From assembly GCF_006539825.1 (NCBI RefSeq), contig NZ_BJNT01000004.1, forward strand, positions 248,001 through 312,000: DNA of 64,000 bases, in the 5' to 3' direction. Below are positions 47,468 to 55,463 of this stretch, piece by piece. A program made the position numbers and the translations under genes. The stretch comes from Corynebacterium variabile. Lineage in GTDB: Bacteria; Actinomycetota; Actinomycetes; Mycobacteriales; Mycobacteriaceae. Under the pieces are notes generated by a model, which was given only the letters and a program-made list of their open reading frames with translations, did no database searches and had not been told where the DNA came from. Each line of letters begins with the position of its first letter. The first letter of the stretch is position 1.

Positions 47468-48544
47468 TCAGGCGTCCTCGCCGGGCACGTCCGGCCAGTG
47501 CTCGTGGACGAGATCGAGGATCATCCGGGGGAACTCCGGCTCGAAGCCCGGGGTGGGTACGCGCACCAGCGGGACGCCCAGCTCAGCCGCGGTGTCTCGG
47601 GCCTCGGTGTCGAGGTCCCAGATGACCTCCATGTGGTCGGTGATGAACCCGACCGGGCACAGCAGGACCGGACGTCGGTCGCCGCCGGGTGTGGTTCCGC
47701 CGGTGAGTGTCCCGGAGAAGTCCGCCATGCCCTCGCCGGCGACCGTGGCCTGAAGGTAGTCGCAGATGTCCGGCTCCAGCCACGGGATGTGCGGCGGGCC
47801 CGAGCGGGACTGCCAGACGAGTTCCACGTCCGCGCCCTCGGCACCGTCGACGGCGAAGCCGGAGAGCTCCCGGATCTCGCGGGCGGCGGTGAGGACCTGG
47901 CCGGAGTAGCGGTGGGTGGTGTCCGCCGAGGAGGTCTCGTCGGCGCTGACCGGGATGGAGTGCGCCGTGAACAGGAGCCTGGCGTCCTTCTGCCGGTCGG
48001 CAGGCATGGATGCGCGCGTCTCGTCGACCAGCCGGGCGAAGGCCGAGACGAACAGCGGGTGGTCGTGGAAGGGGCGGATCTTCGTCATCGCCGGGGGAGT
48101 GAGGCCGGCCTCGCGGCAGGATTCCTCGGCCCGGGCGATGTCCTCCAGGTACTGCGCGTGCCCGGAGTAGCCGCCCCAGGCGGAGGTCGCGAGGACGAGG
48201 GCCTCGGTGACGCCGTCGCGCGCCATCTGGGCGACCGTGTCCTCGACGAAGGGGTACCAGTTTCGGTTACCGAAGTAGACCGGCAGGTCAATGCCCAGCG
48301 GGGCGACGCGCTCGGCGATGAGTGACTCCAGGTCGGCGATGATGTGCCGGTTCTGGTCGGTGATGGGGCTCTTGCCGTCCATCGCGAAGTAGTGCTCGCC
48401 GACCTCGGCGAGACGCCCGCGGGGGATGCCGCGGCCGCGGGTCACGTTCTCGAGGAACGGGATGACGTCCTCGTTCTTCTCGGGACCCCCGAAGGACAGG
48501 ACGAGAAGTGCGCGGTGGGGAGTCTGTGACGCCGGTTCAGCCAT
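47468..48544 (-). CDS. hemH: Ferrochelatase (coproporphyrin type expected)
   Basis: Inserts ferrous iron into the porphyrin in heme synthesis; in Actinobacteria the substrate is coproporphyrin III. The 358-residue protein has LLVLSFGGPEKNEDVIPFL, the catalytic His in LLFTAHSIP and the C-terminal GFITDHMEVIWDLD. It starts at ATG 48544: TAGGCT is 7 bases upstream and no ribosome site is present, so the mRNA is leaderless. It converges on the Usp copy 2 (14-base gap), near katA and sigC, both tied to heme. Confidence 0.93.
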   Translation of the reverse strand: MAEPASQTPHRALLVLSFGGPEKNEDVIPFLENVTRGRGIPRGRLAEVGEHYFAMDGKSPITDQNRHIIADLESLIAERVAPLGIDLPVYFGNRNWYPFVEDTVAQMARDGVTEALVLATSAWGGYSGHAQYLEDIARAEESCREAGLTPPAMTKIRPFHDHPLFVSAFARLVDETRASMPADRQKDARLLFTAHSIPVSADETSSADTTHRYSGQVLTAAREIRELSGFAVDGAEGADVELVWQSRSGPPHIPWLEPDICDYLQATVAGEGMADFSGTLTGGTTPGGDRRPVLLCPVGFITDHMEVIWDLDTEARDTAAELGVPLVRVPTPGFEPEFPRMILDLVHEHWPDVPGEDA

Positions 48545-48656
48545 GAAAGTCAGCCTACCCGCGGGGGTGGTGGGGATCCGAAATGCCGGGGCGCAGGGGG
48601 AGCGGGCGGGAGTAGCGTCGGAACGGTCAGCATCACCACAACCCAGGAGTACACCC

Positions 48657-49022
48657 ATGGCTGAAGAGACCCCCACCCGCGAACTGAAGTTCATCTTCCT
48701 GTCCACCGAGGACATCGACGCCTCGGTGACCTTCTACACCGAGGTCCTCGGCTTCCCGCTGAAGTTCCGGGACGGTTCGCACTTCGCCGCGCTCGACGCC
48801 GGCCAGATCACCCTCGCGCTCTGCACCCCGATCGACCACCCGATCCCGGGCAAGGTCGTCGTCGGCATCAAGTCCGATGACCCGGACCGGGACGCCGGAC
48901 TCGTGGACGCCAACGGGGGCGCGGTCGTCCAGGAGGGCCACGATGACGCCCATGAGCGTCGTGCCGTGGTCTACGACAACGAGGGCAACGGCATCGTCTT
49001 CTACCGGTCGCTGCACCGGTAG
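48657..49022 (+). CDS. Glyoxalase/bleomycin-resistance fold (VOC) protein
   Basis: A 121-residue single VOC-domain protein: FIFLSTEDIDASVTFYTEVLGF at the start and VVYDNEGNGIVFY at the end, the paired beta-alpha-beta-beta-beta units of the fold. Possible metal ligands are the family His/Glu positions. Substrate unknown. CAGGAG precedes ATG 48657. It converges on sigC with 13 bases between. Confidence 0.85.
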   Translation: MAEETPTRELKFIFLSTEDIDASVTFYTEVLGFPLKFRDGSHFAALDAGQITLALCTPIDHPIPGKVVVGIKSDDPDRDAGLVDANGGAVVQEGHDDAHERRAVVYDNEGNGIVFYRSLHR

Positions 49023-49035
49023 ACGCGACGGCCGG

Positions 49036-49686
49036 TCAGGCCAGTCGCAGGTGCCCGCCCGTTGTCCCGTCACCGGGGCGGCGGGCATTCTTCTGTGCCT
49101 CTTTCTGTGCCTCGAGCAGGTCGGCACGGGCCCGGGCGACGCGGGAACGGATCGTGCCGACGCGCACGCCGCAGATGTCGGCGGCCTCGGCGTAGGAGTA
49201 GCCCAGCACCTGGGTCAGGGTCAGGGCCTCACGACGGTCGGGGGCGAGGTTGTCGAGCAGTGCCCGGGCGTCCACCAGCTCGGCCCAGGCCTGGTCGCCG
49301 GTGGTGTCGGGGGACGGGGACTGCCCGGCGGCGTCTTCCCACTCCTCCACGGACTTGCGGGGACGCGACATGTCGTGGCGGACGCTGTCCACCCACACCC
49401 GGCGGGCCAGGGAGAGGATCCAGGTACGTGCCGAGGAACGGGCGGCGAACCGGGGAAGTGCCCCGAGGACGCGGAGGTAGGTCTCCTGGGTGAGGTCGTC
49501 GGCGCGGTCGGTGTCCGCGAGATGCGCGAGCAGGCGCCACACGTCGTCGTGGGTCGCCTCGATGAACTCGGAGAGTGCCTGGCGGTCACCGGCACCGGCC
49601 TTCAGGGCCAGGTCCGTGACCGCGGCATCGGCGTCAGTCCGGTCGGACGCTGCCGCCCCGCGGCGTCGGGAAAAATGGTCTCGCAC
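49036..49686 (-). CDS. sigC: ECF sigma factor, SigC-like
   Basis: A sigma-70 family ECF factor. Region 2 is DRADDLTQETYLRVLGALPRF and region 4 a helix-turn-helix (GYSYAEAADICGVRVGTIRSR). In C. glutamicum SigC, beside katA as here, activates terminal oxidase genes on respiratory or copper stress; I infer the same by position. I chose GTG 49686: TAGAGT (49694-49699) lies exactly 7 bases upstream. A GTG at 49695 would overlap that -10. No anti-sigma gene is adjacent. Confidence 0.88.
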   Translation of the reverse strand: MRDHFSRRRGAAASDRTDADAAVTDLALKAGAGDRQALSEFIEATHDDVWRLLAHLADTDRADDLTQETYLRVLGALPRFAARSSARTWILSLARRVWVDSVRHDMSRPRKSVEEWEDAAGQSPSPDTTGDQAWAELVDARALLDNLAPDRREALTLTQVLGYSYAEAADICGVRVGTIRSRVARARADLLEAQKEAQKNARRPGDGTTGGHLRLA

Positions 49687-49741
49687 ATCGGTCACTCTAG
49701 CACCTGACGGGGCAACCCGACGCGGTCCGATAAGTTACCCA

Positions 49742-49754
49742 CTATTGTTAATAG
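49742..49754. promoter_or_regulatory. Inverted repeat upstream of katA promoter
   Basis: CTATT-N3-AATAG, in an AT-rich patch about 20 bases upstream of the -35. Position suits an activator such as OxyR, but the half-site order is the reverse of the ATAG-N7-CTAT pattern known for OxyR, so the regulator is open. Confidence 0.45.
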
Positions 49755-49772
49755 TTTATTCATTGACCATTC

Positions 49773-49800
49773 GGATAGTCGGCGTATAATGGGAGGCGGA
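49773..49800 (+). promoter_or_regulatory. katA promoter
   Basis: TTGACC (49773-49778), 16-base spacer, TATAAT (49795-49800): near-consensus housekeeping promoter and the strongest in the window. Start near 49807. Confidence 0.85.
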
Positions 49801-49831
49801 AGAGGAATCCACACAACGACAGGAGAAGTCC

Positions 49832-51436
49832 ATGACTGACCCCACATCCGCCGAGATCGCCGCCCGCGGCGTCTGCCCCTACGCAGGCCCGTCGACGAAC
49901 GTCAACGGCGCGCCGGTGCGGACCGAAGAGCACTCCGTGACGGTCGGGGAGCAGGGCCCCATCGCCCTGACCGACACGCACCTCATCGAGAAGCACGCCC
50001 ACTTCAACCGGGAGCGCATCCCGGAGCGCAACGTGCACGCCAAGGGCACCGGCGCCTTCGGTGAACTGACGGTCACCGAGGACGTCACCGCCTACACGAA
50101 GGCCGACCTGTTCCAGCCGGGCCGTGTCACCCCGATGCTCGGCCGTTTCTCGACCGTCGCCGGCGAGCAGGGTTTCCCCGACACCGTCCGAGACGTCCGC
50201 GGCTTCTCGCTGAAGTTCTACACGCAGGAGGGCAACTACGACATCGTCGGCAACAACACCCCGGTGTTCTTCATGCGTGACGGCATGAAGTTCCCGGACT
50301 TCATCCGCTCCCAGAAGCGGCTCACCAACGGGCTGCGCAGTGCCGACATGCAGTGGGACTTCTGGACCCGCAGCCCGGAGTCCGCCCACCAGGTCACCTA
50401 CCTCATGGGCGACCGCGGTATCCCGAAGGATCTGCGGCACATGGACGGTTTCAGCTCGCACACCTACCAGTGGATCAACGCCTCCGGTGAGCGGTTCTGG
50501 GTGAAGTACCACTTCAAGACCCGTCAGGGCTGGGAGTTCTTCACCGACGAGGAGGCCGGCAAGGTCGTCGGCTCCGGCGACTTCGACCACAGCCGCGCCG
50601 ACCTGTACGAGGCGATCGAGCGCGGCGACTTCCCGACCTGGGACGTCAAGGTTCAGATCATGCCGCTCGACGAGGCCGAGGGGTACCGCTGGAACCCCTT
50701 CGACCTGACGAAGACCTGGTCGCAGAAGGACTACCCGCTGATCCCGGTCGGCCACTTCACGCTGAACCGGAACCCGGAGAACTTCTTCGCCCAGATCGAA
50801 CAGGCCGCGTTCGCGCCGTCGAACATCGTGCCCGGCATCGGCTTCTCCCCGGACAAGATGCTCATGGCCCGGACGTTCGCCTACGCCGACACGCAGCGCT
50901 ACCGCCTCGGTGTGAACTTCAGCCAGCTGCCGGTGAACCGTCCGGTCGTCGAGAACCGCAACTTCTACACCGCCAAGGACGGTGCGGCCGCCTACGAGTT
51001 CCCCGCGGCCGGCACCCCGACCTACTCCCCGAACCGCTATGACCGGCCCGAGGGCGTCGATGACGTGGACGACGGTTCCGGCGCCGTCGAGCAGGGCGTG
51101 GAGCAGGGACAGTCGAAGTACGGTTTCGGACGCGGTGCGGAGTCCGCCACCGGCCAGGCCGACGACCTGGGCCTGTTCGACGAGAACTACGGCGGTGACC
51201 TCACCCGTGGGGCCTACATCCGCCACCGCGACGACGATGACTTCATCCAGGCCGGTCAGCTGGTCCGCGAGGTCCTGGACGACGCCGCCCGTGAGCGCCT
51301 GGCCGGCAACATCGCCCGCGCCATGCAGGGGGTCTCCGAGCAGGTCGAGGGCCAGTGCTGGGTGTACTGGGGTCACGTGGACGAGAACCTGCGCGACCGT
51401 GTGAAGGAGATCTATACGGAGCTCAGGAACAGCTGA
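49832..51436 (+). CDS. katA: Heme catalase
   Basis: Monofunctional catalase of 534 residues that breaks hydrogen peroxide to water and oxygen. The catalytic His motif RIPERNVHAKG and the proximal heme ligand motif RTFAYADTQRYRLG are intact. CAGGAGAAG precedes the ATG. It lies next to sigC, with ferrochelatase near by; the promoter is near-consensus. A long hairpin follows the stop. Confidence 0.97.
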   Translation: MTDPTSAEIAARGVCPYAGPSTNVNGAPVRTEEHSVTVGEQGPIALTDTHLIEKHAHFNRERIPERNVHAKGTGAFGELTVTEDVTAYTKADLFQPGRVTPMLGRFSTVAGEQGFPDTVRDVRGFSLKFYTQEGNYDIVGNNTPVFFMRDGMKFPDFIRSQKRLTNGLRSADMQWDFWTRSPESAHQVTYLMGDRGIPKDLRHMDGFSSHTYQWINASGERFWVKYHFKTRQGWEFFTDEEAGKVVGSGDFDHSRADLYEAIERGDFPTWDVKVQIMPLDEAEGYRWNPFDLTKTWSQKDYPLIPVGHFTLNRNPENFFAQIEQAAFAPSNIVPGIGFSPDKMLMARTFAYADTQRYRLGVNFSQLPVNRPVVENRNFYTAKDGAAAYEFPAAGTPTYSPNRYDRPEGVDDVDDGSGAVEQGVEQGQSKYGFGRGAESATGQADDLGLFDENYGGDLTRGAYIRHRDDDDFIQAGQLVREVLDDAARERLAGNIARAMQGVSEQVEGQCWVYWGHVDENLRDRVKEIYTELRNS

Positions 51437-51498
51437 CGCACCCCCGGGGCCGACGGGCGGGAGCGGATAGCGCTTCGTGCCCCAGGAGCCTCCTATGA

Positions 51499-51561
51499 CG
51501 AGTTCGCACCCTCACCGGCATGTTGAAGTAGGTTTCAGATGCCTGTGAGGGTGCGAACTCG
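51499..51561. terminator. Long imperfect hairpin after katA
   Basis: Arms 51499-51521 and 51539-51561 pair at 22 of 23 positions around a 17-base loop, between katA and the convergent mrp operon. No U-tract. Same architecture as the hairpin at 25334-25400 with unrelated arms. Confidence 0.65.
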
Positions 51562-51618
51562 ACATTGCGGAGGGGGAGGCGCGGGAGAGGGTGAGCTGCG
51601 TGCATGGGGCGGAAGAAC

Positions 51619-52038
51619 TCAGTCCTTCTCGGGCTCCCTCTCGCCGCCGGAGAGCGGGACGGTGTGGTCCCAGTGGGTCGCATGCAGGGCGCGTCCCACC
51701 ACGTAGGAGCCCACCGCCTGGACCACCAGCAGGGCACCGATCGCCCCCACCGCCTCCAGGAGTTCACCGAGGGCGAATCCCCCGGTCATCCACGAGTACG
51801 TCAGGTGCGAGATGATGAGCAGCGGCAGGCCCATGCTCATCGCCGGGCCCAGCATGTTCACCTGGCTCAGGGCGTCCGGCGCAAGGTACATCGCCACCGC
51901 CGACACCAGGATGAACAGTGCGCCGGCCAGGGCGAAGACGCCCACCACCACCGCGCCCCACCAGGTCAGGTCGTGGTACTCGCGCATCTGCCCGGCCTCG
52001 GCGGCCAGGAGTGTCAGGGACGGGTTCATGTCGGTCAC
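51619..52038 (-). CDS. mnhG: Mrp-type Na+/H+ antiporter subunit G
   Basis: A 139-residue membrane protein with three helices (VVVGVFALAGALFILVSAVAM and two more), the MnhG/MrpG pattern of the antiporter complex. Last gene of the six-gene operon; overlaps mnhF by 4 bases. Confidence 0.9.
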   Translation of the reverse strand: MTDMNPSLTLLAAEAGQMREYHDLTWWGAVVVGVFALAGALFILVSAVAMYLAPDALSQVNMLGPAMSMGLPLLIISHLTYSWMTGGFALGELLEAVGAIGALLVVQAVGSYVVGRALHATHWDHTVPLSGGEREPEKD

Positions 52039-52313
52039 CGCCTTCCGCGGGTCAGGATGCGGGCGAAGGAGATCGTGCTGATCGCGCCACCGAGTCCGGC
52101 GATGAGCACCACGTCGTAAACGATCGCGGACCGCTGGAACAGGGTGTACACCAGGAATCCGGCGATGACGGTCACGAAGATGATGTCGGCGAGGACGGCG
52201 CGTCGGGCGTCATTGCGGGTGGTCACCGCACGCCACAGCACCACCAGCATCGACACGCCGATGATCGCGGCGGCCACACCGGCGAAGATCCACAGGAGAT
52301 GTGTCGGGGTCAC
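52035..52313 (-). CDS. mnhF: Mrp-type Na+/H+ antiporter subunit F
   Basis: A 92-residue three-helix protein with DARRAVLADIIFVTVIAGFL, typical of MrpF. Overlaps its neighbours by 4 bases on both sides. Confidence 0.9.
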   Translation of the reverse strand: MTPTHLLWIFAGVAAAIIGVSMLVVLWRAVTTRNDARRAVLADIIFVTVIAGFLVYTLFQRSAIVYDVVLIAGLGGAISTISFARILTRGRR

Positions 52314-53383
52314 TTGTCGTCCTCCTCGGACTCCTCGGGTTTCTTCGGGCTGTTCTTCCGTCGGCTGAGGTTGAGCCGGGGCTGAGGCAGTTTCGCGCGG
52401 GTCTCGAAGGCGTTGATGAGCGAGGCGTTCGCCGGGGTTCCCGGGTGCTTCCGCTTCATCTTCCGGTCCTTCGCGGACTCTCCGTCGCCGGACGCACCGG
52501 TGGTCCCGCTCCCGTCGCCGGCCACAGCATCCGCGGCCTCCTCGGTCTCCGTCATCGGACGGCCGGTGGCGATACCCTCGGCCGCGCGTTCGTAGACCGA
52601 GGCGTCCTCGTCGCCCAACGCCGCGAGTGCGGCGCGGGCTTCCCGACGCTTCTTCTGCTCGGCCTTGCGCTGGGCCGACATCTTCTCGGCGTGCTCACGG
52701 GCGATCTTCTCCCGCTCCGCCTTCGACAGGTCCGGCAGATCAGCGACATCGAGCTCATCCTCGGCCCGCATGATCGCGGCGACGAAGGCATTGGCGTGCG
52801 GTGTCGAATCGACCTTCTCGACGGCGAAGACACTGTCCTCGCTGGCACGACCACCGTGGGTACCGCGGTACCCACGCGGACCGGGGACGCCACGCTCCAC
52901 CAGGTGCTCGACGTCGAACTCCGGGGACTTCTGCTTCACCTCGGGGGCGATCTTCGCCTCCATCACGGCCAGCCCGTGGAGCAACTCCTGCGGGTCGGAA
53001 CCGTACATGGCGTGGACGGCGAGGAAGCGCTGCACGCGGGGCAGGCCGTGCGTCCGGAACTCCTTCGGGCCGGTCGCACCGATGTCTCGTGGGTTGAACT
53101 TGCCGGACTCCGCGTCAGCGTCGACCTCCTTCGGCCCGGTGACGCCGAGCGCCAGGGTGCCGGGTGTCATGGTGATCGACGCGATGAAGGCGGCGACGTC
53201 GCGTTCGTCGGTGACGCGCAGCGGGTAGTAGAGGATCACCGGCGCGATGTTGCGACCGGTCGTGAAGGTGTCCTTCGCCATGATGAGGGACTCCTTGATG
53301 ATCTGACCGACCAGCCAGGTGCCGTAGGACACCACATGGACGGTCGACCGCAGAACGGAGCGGACGGATCGGCGGGCCATCAC
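52310..53383 (-). CDS. mnhE: Mrp-type Na+/H+ antiporter subunit E with long C-terminal extension
   Basis: A 357-residue protein. Residues 1 to about 175 have the MnhE pattern (STVHVVSYGTWLVGQIIKES; NIAPVILYYPLRVTDERDVAAF; GSDPQELLHGLAVMEAK). The rest is hydrophilic: a Lys/Glu/Ala-rich, coiled-coil-like stretch (SKAEREKIAREHAEKMSAQR) and an acidic/basic low-complexity end. Usual MnhE is about 160 residues, so half of this protein is extra, presumably cytoplasmic. Overlaps mnhD and mnhF by 4 bases. Confidence 0.88.
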   Translation of the reverse strand: MMARRSVRSVLRSTVHVVSYGTWLVGQIIKESLIMAKDTFTTGRNIAPVILYYPLRVTDERDVAAFIASITMTPGTLALGVTGPKEVDADAESGKFNPRDIGATGPKEFRTHGLPRVQRFLAVHAMYGSDPQELLHGLAVMEAKIAPEVKQKSPEFDVEHLVERGVPGPRGYRGTHGGRASEDSVFAVEKVDSTPHANAFVAAIMRAEDELDVADLPDLSKAEREKIAREHAEKMSAQRKAEQKKRREARAALAALGDEDASVYERAAEGIATGRPMTETEEAADAVAGDGSGTTGASGDGESAKDRKMKRKHPGTPANASLINAFETRAKLPQPRLNLSRRKNSPKKPEESEEDDK

Positions 53384-55038
53384 CGGTCACCTCCTTCAGA
53401 GTGGTCGTCGGAGGGGTCGTAGGGCGTCATCAGGACATCGGTCGGCAGGACCACGCCGACGGCCTCGTCAGGATCGCCGAGCACCGCCTCGACATAGGCG
53501 GTGGTGTCGGTGAGCCCTGAGGCGGCGTCCCGCGTCCATCCGGAGACCGGACCGGCGCCGAGGAACATCACCAGGCTCAGCACCATCAGTGCCGCCGAGG
53601 GCAGGGTCATCGAGCCGCTGACCGCCAGGGTCGGGTCCATGTCCTGCGGGTCCATCGGGCGGCCCCAGAAGACCTTGCGCCACGCGTACAGCAGGCTGAG
53701 CAGGGCGCCGACCGAGGCGACGACCACCGCCGCCAGTCCGATCCAGACCTTCCAGCCGGTGTCCTCGCTGATCCCCAGGACCAGCATGAGCTTGCCCCAG
53801 AGGCCGGAGAACGGCGGCAGACCGGCCAGCGACAGTGCCGCTGCGGCGAAGACCGTGGAGACCAGCGGATCCCGGCGCATCAGACCGGAGAGCCTGCGCA
53901 GCCGGCCGGTGCCGTAGGTCTCCTCGATCGCACCGGCGGACAGGATCATCCCTGCGGCGCTGATCATGTGGTGCAGCATGTAGAAGATCGCCGCGGAGAG
54001 CATCAGTTCGGCGTCCCCGGAGAGGAACGCCAGAGCCACGAGGATGAACGGGATACCGTTGACCATCTGGTAGGCGATGACGCCGCGCAGTGACGCCTCG
54101 CCCAGGCCGGCGAAACCGCCGATGAGCATGCCGGCGACGGCAAAGGCGAGGATGGGCAGCGCCCACCGCTGGTCGCCGTCGAAGACGGTCATGTAGACGC
54201 GCAGTACCGCGTACACGCCGACCTTGGTGTGCAGACCGGAGAACAGGGCCATCACCGTCGGTGAGGTCGAGCTGTAGGAGCGGGGCAGCCAGCTGTGCAC
54301 CGGGGTGGAACCGGACTTCACGCACAGGGCGAGCAGCACCATGCCGAGAGCCATCCACAGCTGCCACTGGGTGCCGAAGACACCGTCGTCGAAGCCGGAG
54401 CCCGTCGCCCCTGAAGCGCGAGGCCCGGCCGCGCCGGCGAGTGCGGCGAGGTTCGTGGTGCCGATGACGGCGTACACAAGGCCGACGCCGGCCAGCAGGC
54501 ACATCGAGGTCATCAGATTGACCAGGATGAACGCCCGTCCCGCGGCGAGGCGGGCCCAGGTGCCGGTCATGGTCAGCAGCCCGAACGAGGGCATCAGCAT
54601 GATCTCGATGAACACGAAGAGGTTGAACAGGTCGGCGGTGAGCAGTGCGCCCCACACACCGCCGAGCAGCATGAGCGTCATCGCGGGGAAGAACCGGGCG
54701 CGGTTCTCGCCGACCACCTCGGCGAACCAGTTGGCCGCCAGGGCGACGACCGAGGTGGTGATGATCATCAGGGCGGACAGGGTGTCCGCGGCGAGCGGGA
54801 TGGCCACACCGCCGGCGAACTGTCCGATACCGGTGGACAGGACGTCGGTTCTGGCGTCCCCGCTGTCACCGGCTCCGGAGACCGCGGCGAGCAGCAGGGC
54901 GCCGCCGAGGACACCGCCGGCCGGGACGAGCAGGGACAGGATGCGTCGGACCGACGACCAGGGGAGGATCGCTGCGATACCCGCCGAGATCAGCGGGGTG
55001 AAGATGAAGACCGGGAGGAGCTCCGCGGGGAAGTTCAT
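53380..55038 (-). CDS. mnhD: Mrp-type Na+/H+ antiporter subunit D
   Basis: A 552-residue proton-pump-type membrane protein related to NuoM/NuoN, with about 14 helices. LFNLFVFIEIMLMPSFGLL and the Lys-containing SGLHTKVGVYAVLRVY are the conserved channel segments. Shares one base with the mnhC stop. Confidence 0.93.
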   Translation of the reverse strand: MNFPAELLPVFIFTPLISAGIAAILPWSSVRRILSLLVPAGGVLGGALLLAAVSGAGDSGDARTDVLSTGIGQFAGGVAIPLAADTLSALMIITTSVVALAANWFAEVVGENRARFFPAMTLMLLGGVWGALLTADLFNLFVFIEIMLMPSFGLLTMTGTWARLAAGRAFILVNLMTSMCLLAGVGLVYAVIGTTNLAALAGAAGPRASGATGSGFDDGVFGTQWQLWMALGMVLLALCVKSGSTPVHSWLPRSYSSTSPTVMALFSGLHTKVGVYAVLRVYMTVFDGDQRWALPILAFAVAGMLIGGFAGLGEASLRGVIAYQMVNGIPFILVALAFLSGDAELMLSAAIFYMLHHMISAAGMILSAGAIEETYGTGRLRRLSGLMRRDPLVSTVFAAAALSLAGLPPFSGLWGKLMLVLGISEDTGWKVWIGLAAVVVASVGALLSLLYAWRKVFWGRPMDPQDMDPTLAVSGSMTLPSAALMVLSLVMFLGAGPVSGWTRDAASGLTDTTAYVEAVLGDPDEAVGVVLPTDVLMTPYDPSDDHSEGGDR

Positions 55039-55463
55039 CAGTACTCCTCCTCACGCAGTCGACGCCGGCGGGCCTGCGGCGACTGCTCGTCGATGTGGTG
55101 GGCGGCCCGGCCCCGTGTCTCCAGGGAACGGAACTCGCGCTGGGCGCGTTCGGTGTCCTCGGCGGAGGTGGTGTCGTCGTCACGGCCGAGGGCGGCCATC
55201 GCCAGCATGACCGCGGTCGCGGCCATGGAGATGACGATGGCGGTGAGGACGAATGCCTGGGGGAGCGGGTCCGCGGCGTCCGCCACCTCGGTGCGGTCGG
55301 CGATCGGGTCGGCACGCCAGGCGCCGACGCCGGCGGCGAGCAGGAGGATGTTCACCCCGTGGCTCATCAGCGTGGTGCCGATGATGATCCGCACCATGCC
55401 GCGCTGCATAACCAGGTACACACCACCGGCGATGAGGATCGCGATGACAGCTGAGATGATCAC
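55038..55463 (-). CDS. mnhC: Mrp-type Na+/H+ antiporter subunit C
   Basis: A 141-residue NuoK-like three-helix protein (IGTTLMSHGVNILLLAAGV; DPLPQAFVLTAIVISMAATAV), with a short Arg/Glu-rich tail longer than usual. Confidence 0.92.
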   Translation of the reverse strand: MIISAVIAILIAGGVYLVMQRGMVRIIIGTTLMSHGVNILLLAAGVGAWRADPIADRTEVADAADPLPQAFVLTAIVISMAATAVMLAMAALGRDDDTTSAEDTERAQREFRSLETRGRAAHHIDEQSPQARRRRLREEEY

